Positions 1 through 5,342 are shown, counted from the first letter of the stretch. The stretch: 6,461 nucleotides of DNA from Brucellaceae bacterium (GCA_031253705.1 JAIRVW010000211.1:1-6461); one strand, 5' to 3'. The notes: generated from the letters alone by a model not told the origin. Translations and numbers: made by a program.

Positions 1-180
1 CTTGGCCTTGGTGCACAACCGCCTTTGCCGGAATGGGGAGCAATGATGTCGAGCGGGCGCAATTATCTCGGTGTGAATATTTATATGTCGCTGTTTCCGG
101 GTATCGCGGTCATGATAACCGTTCTTGGTTTTAACATTCTTGGTGACGGCCTGCGCGATCTTCTGGATCCGCGCCGTTGA
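1..180 (+). CDS. ABC transporter permease, DppC/OppC type (3' end only)
   Basis: Frame 1 is open from the window edge to a TGA at 178-180 and gives the last 59 residues of a membrane protein. The tail contains the motif PEWGAMMSSGRNYL, a hydrophobic segment (about residues 27-50 of the fragment) and the ending LGDGLRDLLDPR. Together these are the hallmark C-terminus of the DppC/OppC inner-membrane permeases of peptide, nickel and oligosaccharide ABC importers. The family normally has about 280-300 residues, so most of the gene, and presumably its partner genes, lie to the left. The sugar kinase and cutC follow within a few bases, so the likely cargo is a sugar or amino-sugar derivative rather than a simple peptide; that is an inference from context. 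The family call is firm and the substrate is unknown. Confidence 0.88.
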   Translation, partial: LGLGAQPPLPEWGAMMSSGRNYLGVNIYMSLFPGIAVMITVLGFNILGDGLRDLLDPRR

Positions 181-182
181 GG
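179..182 (+). promoter_or_regulatory. Shine-Dalgarno deciding the ROK kinase start
   Basis: GAGG overlaps the TGA stop of the permease and lies 9 nt before the ATG at 192. A TTG at 177 in the same frame would overlap the permease stop and would have only a weak GGA upstream, so the ATG is preferred. The arrangement implies translational coupling of kinase to permease. Confidence 0.6.
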
Positions 183-191
183 CACGCATCG

Positions 192-1142
192 ATGCAGCAT
201 TCAGAAACTTCAAACACAATTCCGGTTTTCGCAGCGGATGTGGGCGGTTCGTTTATCCGTCTGGCATTCTCGCCGAAAGCAGGAGAGCTTGTGTCTCTTG
301 ATAAAGTGACAACGCCGGTTGATGACTGGTCAGCATTTGTGCAGACACTCAAAACATTGCTGAATAAGCATGGCGCAGATAATCAGGCACCGCTTGCGCT
401 GTCGATTGCGGGACTGATTGATCCGGCAGACGGGCGGGCATTCTCAGCCAATATTCCATGTATCAATGGCCATGTGCTTGATCAGGAGCTTGAACAACAT
501 CTTGGTCGTCGGGTTGTGGCTGTCAATGATGCCGACAGTCTGGCACTGGCCGAAGCTGGTGAAGGCGCGGGGGCAGGCCATCGCGTTGTGTTTTGCGCAG
601 TTCTTGGCACCGGTGTTGGCGGCGGCCTTGTCAATGACGGGCGTCTGATACGTGGTGCCGGCGGCATCACCGGCGAATGGGGGCACGGCCCGATCCTCAA
701 CACGATGCTGGAGATGGAGGGTGAGGCGAACCCGCTTTATATACCGCGCTTTTCCTGCGGTTGCGGGCAAAAGGGGTGCGTTGACACTATTGGCGGCGCA
801 CGTGGCATCGAGCGGCTTCATCGGTATTTGCACAATGAAGAATGCGACAGCCGCACAATTGTGACAGGCTGGGAGCAGGGGGCTGAAAAGACCAAACGCA
901 CTATTGAGGTCTATCTGCACCTTATGGCTGATCCGCTGGCAGCCGTGATCAATATTACCGGCGCATTCATCGTGCCGGTTGGCGGAGGCCTGACAAGCGC
1001 TGAGAAGCTTATTCAGGCACTTGATCAGGCGGTCAGAGCACGCATTTTACGACGGATTGAGCAACCAGTTGTTGTACCTGGACGGTTCCGCAGTGAAGGC
1101 GGATTGATCGGTGCAGCTATATCCGCGCGGCAATTATCATAG
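192..1142 (+). CDS. ROK-family sugar kinase (glucokinase / N-acetylamino-sugar kinase-like)
   Basis: A 316-residue cytoplasmic kinase of the ROK family, which phosphorylates hexoses or N-acetylhexosamines with ATP. Visible motifs are the phosphate loop DVGGS (16-20), ND with the presumed catalytic Asp113, the ATP-binding GTGVGGG (139-145), EWGH (162-165) and a zinc-binding CGCGQKGC (189-196), followed by GGARGIERL. The C-terminal VPVGGGLT (261-268) fits the adenosine-binding region. Length is normal for the family. The residue after the zinc cysteines, usually Glu in CxCGxxGCxE, is Asp198. The ATG at 192 was chosen over a TTG at 177 because GAGG sits 9 nt upstream. The gene lies 11 nt after the permease stop and 9 nt before cutC, so the three are almost certainly cotranscribed. 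Glucose, N-acetylglucosamine and N-acetylmannosamine are all possible substrates; the DppC-type transporter leans towards an amino sugar. Confidence 0.88.
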   Translation: MQHSETSNTIPVFAADVGGSFIRLAFSPKAGELVSLDKVTTPVDDWSAFVQTLKTLLNKHGADNQAPLALSIAGLIDPADGRAFSANIPCINGHVLDQELEQHLGRRVVAVNDADSLALAEAGEGAGAGHRVVFCAVLGTGVGGGLVNDGRLIRGAGGITGEWGHGPILNTMLEMEGEANPLYIPRFSCGCGQKGCVDTIGGARGIERLHRYLHNEECDSRTIVTGWEQGAEKTKRTIEVYLHLMADPLAAVINITGAFIVPVGGGLTSAEKLIQALDQAVRARILRRIEQPVVVPGRFRSEGGLIGAAISARQLS

Positions 1143-1151
1143 GGGCATAAC

Positions 1152-1877
1152 ATGAAGAAGATGCTGGAAATTTGTGTTGATGATCCGGAAGGGTTGGCTG
1201 CCGCACTTGAGGGTGGCGCAGACAGAATTGAACTCTGCTCCAGTCTCGATAGCGGCGGGTTAACACCAACGGCCGGATTGATTGCGCAAGCTGCTTTGGC
1301 GCCGGTTCCGGTCTATGCCATGATCCGCCCCCGTGCCGGTAATTTCTGCTTCACAGCAATGGAAACCGAAGCCATGCTGCAGGAAATAGATGCTATGCGC
1401 AAAGCCGGACTTGCCGGTGTGGTGCTGGGCGCTTCAACACAAGATAACCGGCTGGATATCGCACTGTTGCAACGCTTGATTGCGCGGGCAGAGGGGATGG
1501 GTCTCACACTGCATCGGGCTTTTGATTTAGTACCGGATCCGTTTGAGGCATTGGAACAGGCAATTGATCTGGGCTTTGAACGTATTCTGACTTCCGGCCA
1601 GCAATTAAAGGCAATTGACGGGGCTGATCTGCTGCAACAACTGGTACAGCGCGCCGCTGGCCGGATTTCAATCATGCCAGGCAGCGGCGTGAATGTTGAA
1701 AATGCGCAAAAGATTTTGCAGGTAACCGGTGTGCATGAAATTCACAGCTCAGGACGCATCAGCCAACCTAATCCGGATGTGAGAAGTGTGGAGCTGGGTT
1801 TTGCCTCGCCAGTCTTTTCACAAACCTCTGCTTCGAATATCCGGCTGATAAAAGATATCATCGAGACTACATATTAA
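1152..1877 (+). CDS. cutC: CutC family protein (TIM-barrel, copper homeostasis annotation)
   Basis: A 241-residue protein with the full CutC signature: LEICVDD (5-11), GGADRIELCSSLDSGGLTPT (21-40), MIRPRAGNF (57-65), GVVLGAST (89-96), LHRAFD (120-125), ILTSGQ (145-150), MPGSGVN (175-181) and EIHSSGR (196-202). CutC proteins are cytoplasmic TIM barrels of about 240-250 residues, so this one is full length. The start is clear: AGGGG at 1141-1145 overlaps the kinase stop and lies 6 nt before the ATG. The name comes from a copper-sensitivity phenotype in E. coli that was later attributed to the small RNA MicL encoded at that locus, so a copper role is doubtful. Here the gene is the third member of a sugar uptake and kinase operon, which suggests a role in carbohydrate metabolism. 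That role is inferred from context, and no reaction can be named. Confidence 0.93.
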   Translation: MKKMLEICVDDPEGLAAALEGGADRIELCSSLDSGGLTPTAGLIAQAALAPVPVYAMIRPRAGNFCFTAMETEAMLQEIDAMRKAGLAGVVLGASTQDNRLDIALLQRLIARAEGMGLTLHRAFDLVPDPFEALEQAIDLGFERILTSGQQLKAIDGADLLQQLVQRAAGRISIMPGSGVNVENAQKILQVTGVHEIHSSGRISQPNPDVRSVELGFASPVFSQTSASNIRLIKDIIETTY

Positions 1878-1914
1878 TGTTTTGCACGAAGTCGTTTTTG
1901 ATAATTTTGTTCTC

Positions 1915-2817
1915 TCATTGAAACACCGGCACTGCCTCGGCTTCAAGGGTTGAGAACAACCAGTCAATGAAAACACGGACAATCGGTGCTGCGCGTGCTT
2001 CGTGGCGGCATGTTACGAAAAATGCATCATTGGCAGGAACTGTGTAATCAAAAGGCACGATTAACTCACCGCGGGCAATGAGATTGCTGACTGTCAGCGT
2101 ATCACCCAGTGCTACGCCCTGATTGTGGAGTGCAGCTTCAATCGCAAGTCGTGCATCGCTGAAATAGTGCTGTCTGCCGCGAGAGACAGATTTAGCTTCT
2201 GCAACCGTAGACCATGTATTCCACTCGCGCCCGTCATCACCATGCAGGATCGTATGGTTCTGAAGATCGCGCAAAGAGCGCAGCGGCTGCTTGTTCAGCA
2301 ATGTCGGACTGATAACAGGAAACAGTTCCAGCCTGCTCCACAGGCGAGACCAATGATCACCGCATTTTCCGTCACCATAGAGCAGGCACAGATCAATATC
2401 GCGGCTTTGCAGATTGGCCGGATCATTGGACGGGACCAGTGTCAGTTGAATTTCAGGGAACTGCTGTGTGAATAAATGTAAACGCGGGATCATCCATAAG
2501 GAGAGCAGCGCAGGCACGCAGGCAACTTTTAACCGTCCGCTTGTCGCCGGTCTGGTGACGGCTGTTGTTGCGGCTGCAATTTCAGCAAAAGCATGGCTGA
2601 CAGCAGGGAGAAGAAATGCGCCCTGCGCTGTAAGTTTGAGCCGTTTTCCGCCTCTTTCAAACAGCGTTACATCGAGGAAGAGCTCCAATGCACGGATTTG
2701 ATGACTGATAGCGCCATGAGTAACATTCAGTTCCTGTGCTGCGGCCGTAACCGATCCGCAGCGTGCGGTTGCTTCAAATGCACGTAGTGGGTTGAGGGGT
2801 GGCAGGCGATTGGTCAT
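1915..2817 (-). CDS. LysR-family transcriptional regulator, GcvA-like
   Basis: A 300-residue DNA-binding regulator. The N-terminal LPPLNPLRAFEATAR followed by a winged helix-turn-helix (about residues 18-65, with SVTAAAQELNVTHGAISHQIRALE and LFERGGKRLKLT) is typical of the GcvA/AmpR branch of LysR regulators. Residues from about 92 form the periplasmic-binding-protein-like effector domain (SGRLKVACVPALLSLWMIPRL, then VALGDTLTVSNLIARGEL). The start at 2817 is preferred because AGGGAG lies 7 nt upstream; an in-frame TTG at 2835 lies upstream of that site. It is divergent from the ureohydrolase-transporter operon, and a perfect dyad sits in the shared control region. It therefore probably senses a guanidino or polyamine compound and controls that operon, while repressing itself. 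The effector is not identifiable. On its other side it converges with cutC, 37 bp away. Confidence 0.92.
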   Translation of the reverse strand: MTNRLPPLNPLRAFEATARCGSVTAAAQELNVTHGAISHQIRALELFLDVTLFERGGKRLKLTAQGAFLLPAVSHAFAEIAAATTAVTRPATSGRLKVACVPALLSLWMIPRLHLFTQQFPEIQLTLVPSNDPANLQSRDIDLCLLYGDGKCGDHWSRLWSRLELFPVISPTLLNKQPLRSLRDLQNHTILHGDDGREWNTWSTVAEAKSVSRGRQHYFSDARLAIEAALHNQGVALGDTLTVSNLIARGELIVPFDYTVPANDAFFVTCRHEARAAPIVRVFIDWLFSTLEAEAVPVFQ

Positions 2818-2824
2818 GCAAAAT

Positions 2825-2830
2825 CTCCCT
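2825..2830 (-). promoter_or_regulatory. Shine-Dalgarno fixing the LysR start
   Basis: On the minus strand AGGGAG (plus-strand CTCCCT) lies 7 nt before the ATG at 2817. It lies inside the longer reading frame that would begin at the TTG at 2835, so the shorter protein is favoured. Confidence 0.7.
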
Positions 2831-2838
2831 CTCAAAAT

Positions 2839-2857
2839 ATGTGAGATATTCTCACAT
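2839..2857. promoter_or_regulatory. Perfect inverted repeat, probable LysR operator
   Basis: ATGTGAGA-TAT-TCTCACAT is a perfect 8-bp dyad with a 3-bp centre. It contains the T-N11-A core expected of LysR boxes (T at 2842, A at 2854). It lies between the divergent LysR gene and the ureohydrolase operon, its near end 21 bp from the LysR start codon. It overlaps the inferred -10 region of the LysR promoter, as expected for autorepression. Its centre is about 66 bp before the inferred transcription start of the plus-strand operon, the usual place for a LysR recognition site. The dyad is seen directly; the protein that binds it is inferred. Confidence 0.7.
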
Positions 2858-2878
2858 GAGGCATGGTGTTAATGTCAA
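2848..2878 (-). promoter_or_regulatory. Candidate sigma-70 promoter of the LysR gene
   Basis: On the minus strand there is a perfect TTGACA (plus-strand 2873-2878). The best -10 is GAGAAT (plus-strand 2848-2853), 19 bp downstream and a 4/6 match, lying inside the dyad. The implied leader is about 25 nt and carries the Shine-Dalgarno. The -35 is convincing; the -10 and spacing are weak. Confidence 0.4.
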
Positions 2879-2907
2879 TTGATTTTCATCTGAAATTACC
2901 TCCTAAT
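2879..2907 (+). promoter_or_regulatory. Candidate sigma-70 promoter of the ureohydrolase-transporter operon
   Basis: TTGATT (2879-2884, 4/6) and CCTAAT (2902-2907, 4/6) are separated by 17 bp, predicting a start near 2914. A weak match is expected for a promoter that needs a LysR activator. Its -35 directly abuts the -35 of the opposing LysR promoter, making an 8-bp palindrome TCAATTGA at 2875-2882. Confidence 0.35.
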
Positions 2908-2928
2908 CATCGAAAGATTTTAAAAAAG

Positions 2929-3000
2929 ATCCGCGGGGACGGGCAAATATAAAAACGGATCAAATATCCGTTGATCTGAGCATTGTTGTTGATCCCCGTC
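2929..3000 (+). promoter_or_regulatory. Possible structured 5' leader upstream of the ureohydrolase gene
   Basis: The untranslated leader can fold into an outer stem GACGGG (2938-2943) with CCCGTC (2995-3000). This encloses a perfect 7-bp hairpin AACGGAT (2954-2960) with ATCCGTT (2966-2972), loop CAAAT. Competing pairings exist: GATCAA (2958-2963) with TTGATC (2971-2976 or 2989-2994), GATCCG (2929-2934) with CGGATC (2956-2961), and GGGGA (2935-2939) with TCCCC (2993-2997). The outer stem ends 10 nt before the AGGAG at 3011-3015. I could not match it to any riboswitch consensus that I can recall, including the guanidine classes. It could be a cis-regulatory RNA or simply repeat-rich sequence. 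Confidence 0.35.
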
Positions 3001-3022
3001 AGAAGCGCTGAGGAGAACGGTA

Positions 3023-4081
3023 ATGGCATGGGATGCAAATAAGCTGGATGAACTACGTGCTAAATATGGTGAAAGCCATGGCGGTGAAATGTTCGATCCG
3101 GTTTTTCAAAAAGTTGCAGCAAAAATATTTAACGAAAGCGGCACGCGTGTTGCGCCTTATGCTGGTATGCCAACACTACTGACTGCGCCGCATTTGGCTG
3201 TCGATGCGGAAACGCCGGATTTTGGCGATCTGCAGGTGGCGCTTCTTGGTGTGCCTATGGATCTTGGCGTGACAAACCGCACCGGCTCACGTTTCGGGCC
3301 GCGCGCCTTGCGCACAATTGAGCGCATTGGTCCTTACAATCATGTGCTTGGCTGTACGCCGCTTCATGAATTGCGGGTTGCTGATATCGGGGATGTGCCT
3401 TTTCGCAGCCGTTACCGGCTGGAAATGAGCCATGACGATATTGAAAAACGTGTTAATCAGATTGTGGATGCAGGTGTTATTCCGCTTTCTGTCGGCGGCG
3501 ACCACTCCATAACGCATCCGATCTTGAAAGCGGTGGGTAAAAAACGTCCGGTTGGGATGATCCATATTGATGCACATTGCGATACCGGCGGTGCCTATGA
3601 CCTGACCAAATTCCATCATGGCGGGCCGTTTCGTAATGCGGTGCTGGACGGTGTGCTTGATCCGACCCGTGTTATTCAGATCGGTATTCGCGGGTCGTCT
3701 GAATATCTTTGGGAGTTCTCGTATGAATCCGGCATGACAGTGATCCATGCGGAAGAAGTGACGGGGATGGGTATTCCGGCTATTATTGAGAAGGCGAAAG
3801 CCATTATTGGTGACGGACCGACTTATTTATCTTTTGATATTGATAGTCTTGATCCTAGTTTTGCACCAGGTACAGGCACCCCGGAGGTGGGAGGGCTGAC
3901 AACACGCGAAGTGCTGGAATTGTTGCGCGGGCTGAAAGGCATTAATCTGGTTGGTGGTGATGTGGTGGAGGTTGCGCCACAATATGATGCGACGACCAAT
4001 ACGGCACATGCCGGTGCGCAGGTTTTGTTTGAAATTCTCAGCCTGATGGTTTTCAGTCCTGCAATAACGGGCCTGCAATAA
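3023..4081 (+). CDS. speB: Agmatinase / ureohydrolase (arginase superfamily)
   Basis: A 352-residue cytoplasmic metal-dependent hydrolase that removes urea from a guanidino compound. All binuclear metal ligands of the family are visible: His161 in GGDHS, Asp183, His185 and Asp187 in IDAHCD, and Asp272 and Asp274 in SFDIDSLDP. Other family landmarks are FHHGGPF (197-203), APGTGTPEVGG (281-291) and GGDVVEVAPQYD (311-322). It is longer than the roughly 306-residue E. coli agmatinase because of an N-terminal extension, as in other long family members such as guanidinobutyrases. The start has AGGAG at 3011-3015, 7 nt upstream. A PotD/PotA-like transporter follows and a divergent LysR regulator precedes it. 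Agmatine is the default substrate; guanidinobutyrate, guanidinopropionate or guanidine are real alternatives. The last residues and the stop codon lie in a 14-bp tandem duplication. Confidence 0.93.
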   Translation: MAWDANKLDELRAKYGESHGGEMFDPVFQKVAAKIFNESGTRVAPYAGMPTLLTAPHLAVDAETPDFGDLQVALLGVPMDLGVTNRTGSRFGPRALRTIERIGPYNHVLGCTPLHELRVADIGDVPFRSRYRLEMSHDDIEKRVNQIVDAGVIPLSVGGDHSITHPILKAVGKKRPVGMIHIDAHCDTGGAYDLTKFHHGGPFRNAVLDGVLDPTRVIQIGIRGSSEYLWEFSYESGMTVIHAEEVTGMGIPAIIEKAKAIIGDGPTYLSFDIDSLDPSFAPGTGTPEVGGLTTREVLELLRGLKGINLVGGDVVEVAPQYDATTNTAHAGAQVLFEILSLMVFSPAITGLQ

Positions 4082-4099
4082 CGGGTCTGCGATAATACG
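4058..4099. repeat. 14-bp tandem repeat across the speB stop codon
   Basis: CCTGCAATAACGGG occurs twice without mismatch (4058-4071 and 4072-4085). A degenerate third unit follows, beginning TCTGCGATAATACG (4086-4099). The unit is not a multiple of three, so each copy is read in a different frame, and the speB stop TAA (4079-4081) falls inside the second copy. Confidence 0.9.
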
Positions 4100-4156
4100 C
4101 CAGATAAAGTGAGATTGATTTAAGTTAAAATTTATACATAAATCCACTGGGGAGAC

Positions 4157-4175
4157 CGGCAGTTTATATCTGCCG
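4157..4175 (+). promoter_or_regulatory. Hairpin just before the binding-protein ribosome binding site
   Basis: CGGCAG (4157-4162) and CTGCCG (4170-4175) form a perfect 6-bp stem with a 7-nt AU-rich loop. It ends 2 nt before the GGGAGGA Shine-Dalgarno at 4178-4184. In the 108-bp speB to binding-protein gap it may act as a 5' stabiliser of a processed binding-protein mRNA or modulate ribosome access. The rest of the gap is AT-rich (4110-4145), and no convincing promoter was found in it. Confidence 0.45.
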
Positions 4176-4189
4176 CTGGGAGGAAGATA

Positions 4190-5269
4190 ATGACGATTAT
4201 GTCGATGAACCGACGCACTGTATTGGGCGCGGGATTGGCTGGCGTATCAGTATTGGCCATGCCTGGTATTTTGCGCGCGCAGGACAAATCCTTGAAAGTC
4301 GGCGTCTATGGCGGCTACTTCAAAGATTCATTTGATAAGAATATTTTTCCGGAATTCACCAAAGCAACCGGTATTGCCGTGGAGTCGATTGCTGAGCCTA
4401 CAGGCGAGGCGTGGCTGGTACAACTCTCGCAGGCTGCCCGTGCCGGACAGGCACCGGCAGATGTTTCAATGATGTCGCAGGTGGCGATGCTGAAAGGCCA
4501 GGCCAATGAGCTTTGGGCACCGCTTGATTTAGACAAGATCAAAAACAGCTCGAACTTGCTGGATCGTTTTATCAATAAATATCCTGACGGTCGTGTTGCC
4601 GGTATTGGTGCTGTGTCGTGGTATATTACACTTGTCACCAATACGGATGTTTATAAAGAACCACCGACTTCTTGGGCGGCACTGTGGGATCCGGCCAACA
4701 AGGATAAGCTTGGTCTGCTGGCTTTGGTTTCTAACTCCTTTTTGCTGGACGTGACTGCAAAAACCTATTTTGACGGGCCGGAAATTCTGGATACAGAAGA
4801 AGGTATTCTCAAGGTTTTCGACAAATTAGCGGAAGTAAAACCGAATGTCCGGCTATGGTATCGGGATGAGGCGCAGTTTGAGCAGGCGCTGAAATCCGGT
4901 GAAATTCCGATGGGGCAATATTATCACGATGTCACGGGGCTTGCGGCCGCTGACGGTAACCCTGTCCGCTCAACCTTCCCGAAAGAGGGCGGCATTCAGG
5001 ACGCGGGCAGCTGGGCATTATCCAGTGCATCCAAGAAGAGCGAAGAGGCGCATATTTTCATTGATTATATGTGTCAGCCTGCCATTCAGGCGACGCTTGC
5101 CCGTAAGGTCGGTACATCGCCGACTGTCAAACGCGACAGTATGGATTTGACTGCTGAAGAATTTGCGGCGGTATCATCTGATATTGATCCGGTCATTCCG
5201 CGTTTTGCCATGTATCAGACACGCGCTGACTGGCTCAACCAGAAATGGACGGAAATGATCGCCGGTTAA
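4190..5269 (+). CDS. PotD-like ABC transporter substrate-binding protein (spermidine/putrescine type)
   Basis: A 359-residue exported solute-binding protein. The N-terminus has a likely Tat signal: twin arginines at 8-9 (MNRRTVLG), a hydrophobic stretch (about 11-26) and a probable cleavage site after Ala30 (ILRA). The mature protein begins with the class-I binding-protein pattern LKVGVYGGYFKDSFDKNIFP. It also has APADVSMM and the PTSWAALWDPANKDKLGLL segment (around residue 160-180) characteristic of the PotD/PotF-like family. The ATG at 4190 is chosen because GGGAGGA lies 5 nt upstream; ATGs at 4199 and 4205 are further from it. It sits between the ureohydrolase and a PotA-like ATPase, so the ligand is probably the compound the ureohydrolase degrades. 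Hairpins flank the gene on both sides, consistent with high expression. The exact ligand is unknown. Confidence 0.9.
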   Translation: MTIMSMNRRTVLGAGLAGVSVLAMPGILRAQDKSLKVGVYGGYFKDSFDKNIFPEFTKATGIAVESIAEPTGEAWLVQLSQAARAGQAPADVSMMSQVAMLKGQANELWAPLDLDKIKNSSNLLDRFINKYPDGRVAGIGAVSWYITLVTNTDVYKEPPTSWAALWDPANKDKLGLLALVSNSFLLDVTAKTYFDGPEILDTEEGILKVFDKLAEVKPNVRLWYRDEAQFEQALKSGEIPMGQYYHDVTGLAAADGNPVRSTFPKEGGIQDAGSWALSSASKKSEEAHIFIDYMCQPAIQATLARKVGTSPTVKRDSMDLTAEEFAAVSSDIDPVIPRFAMYQTRADWLNQKWTEMIAG

Positions 5270-5273
5270 AAAC

Positions 5274-5302
5274 AGCGCGACATCCGTTTTCTGTCGCGTT
5301 TT
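5274..5302 (+). terminator. Terminator-like or attenuating hairpin after the binding-protein gene
   Basis: CGCGACA (5276-5282) pairs with TGTCGCG (5292-5298) around a 9-nt loop. The stem extends through a G-T and an A-T pair and runs into a TTTT tract (5299-5302). The stem is good but the T-run is short, so partial termination or mRNA stabilisation is more likely than a full stop, since the ATPase of the same transporter follows. Confidence 0.55.
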
Positions 5303-5315
5303 GCATATTCATAAT

Positions 5316-5342
5316 TCCCGTCAGGTTTTGCCCCTGACGGGA
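5316..5342 (+). repeat. Strong 10-bp inverted repeat between binding-protein and ATPase genes
   Basis: TCCCGTCAGG (5316-5325) and CCTGACGGGA (5333-5342) pair perfectly around a 7-nt loop (TTTTGCC). There is no T-run afterwards, so it is not a standard intrinsic terminator. Together with the hairpin 13 nt upstream it forms a double stem-loop, an arrangement that often protects the 3' end of a binding-protein mRNA from exonucleases and lowers downstream expression. The remainder of the gap (5343-5407) has a CCTTAAGG palindrome (5346-5353) and a doubled CAATATT (5361-5374), with no recognised function. Confidence 0.7.

Noticed and set aside
444..920. Long opposite-strand frame inside the ROK kinase gene, and similar antisense frames in the speB and ATPase genes
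   Set aside because: They lie entirely opposite well-conserved proteins, lack domain features and have compositions typical of antisense shadows.
1886..1899. Possible intrinsic terminator after cutC (ACGAAGTCGT followed by five T)
   Set aside because: The stem is only 3 bp with a usable loop, or 4 bp with an impossible 2-nt loop; far too weak to call.
2125..2787. Plus-strand frames opposite the LysR gene
   Set aside because: The minus-strand LysR protein has full family signatures; the plus-strand translations show none.
2910..3022. Known guanidine riboswitch (classes I, II or III) in the speB leader
   Set aside because: The characteristic conserved sequences and the paired ACGR-loop hairpins of class II are not present; ACGG occurs but without flanking complementary arms.
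4109..4115. GTGAGAT half-site before the binding-protein gene and an ATGTGAGA inside cutC (near 1777), resembling the operator
   Set aside because: Single 7-8-bp half-sites without a partner arm occur by chance, and one is inside a coding sequence.
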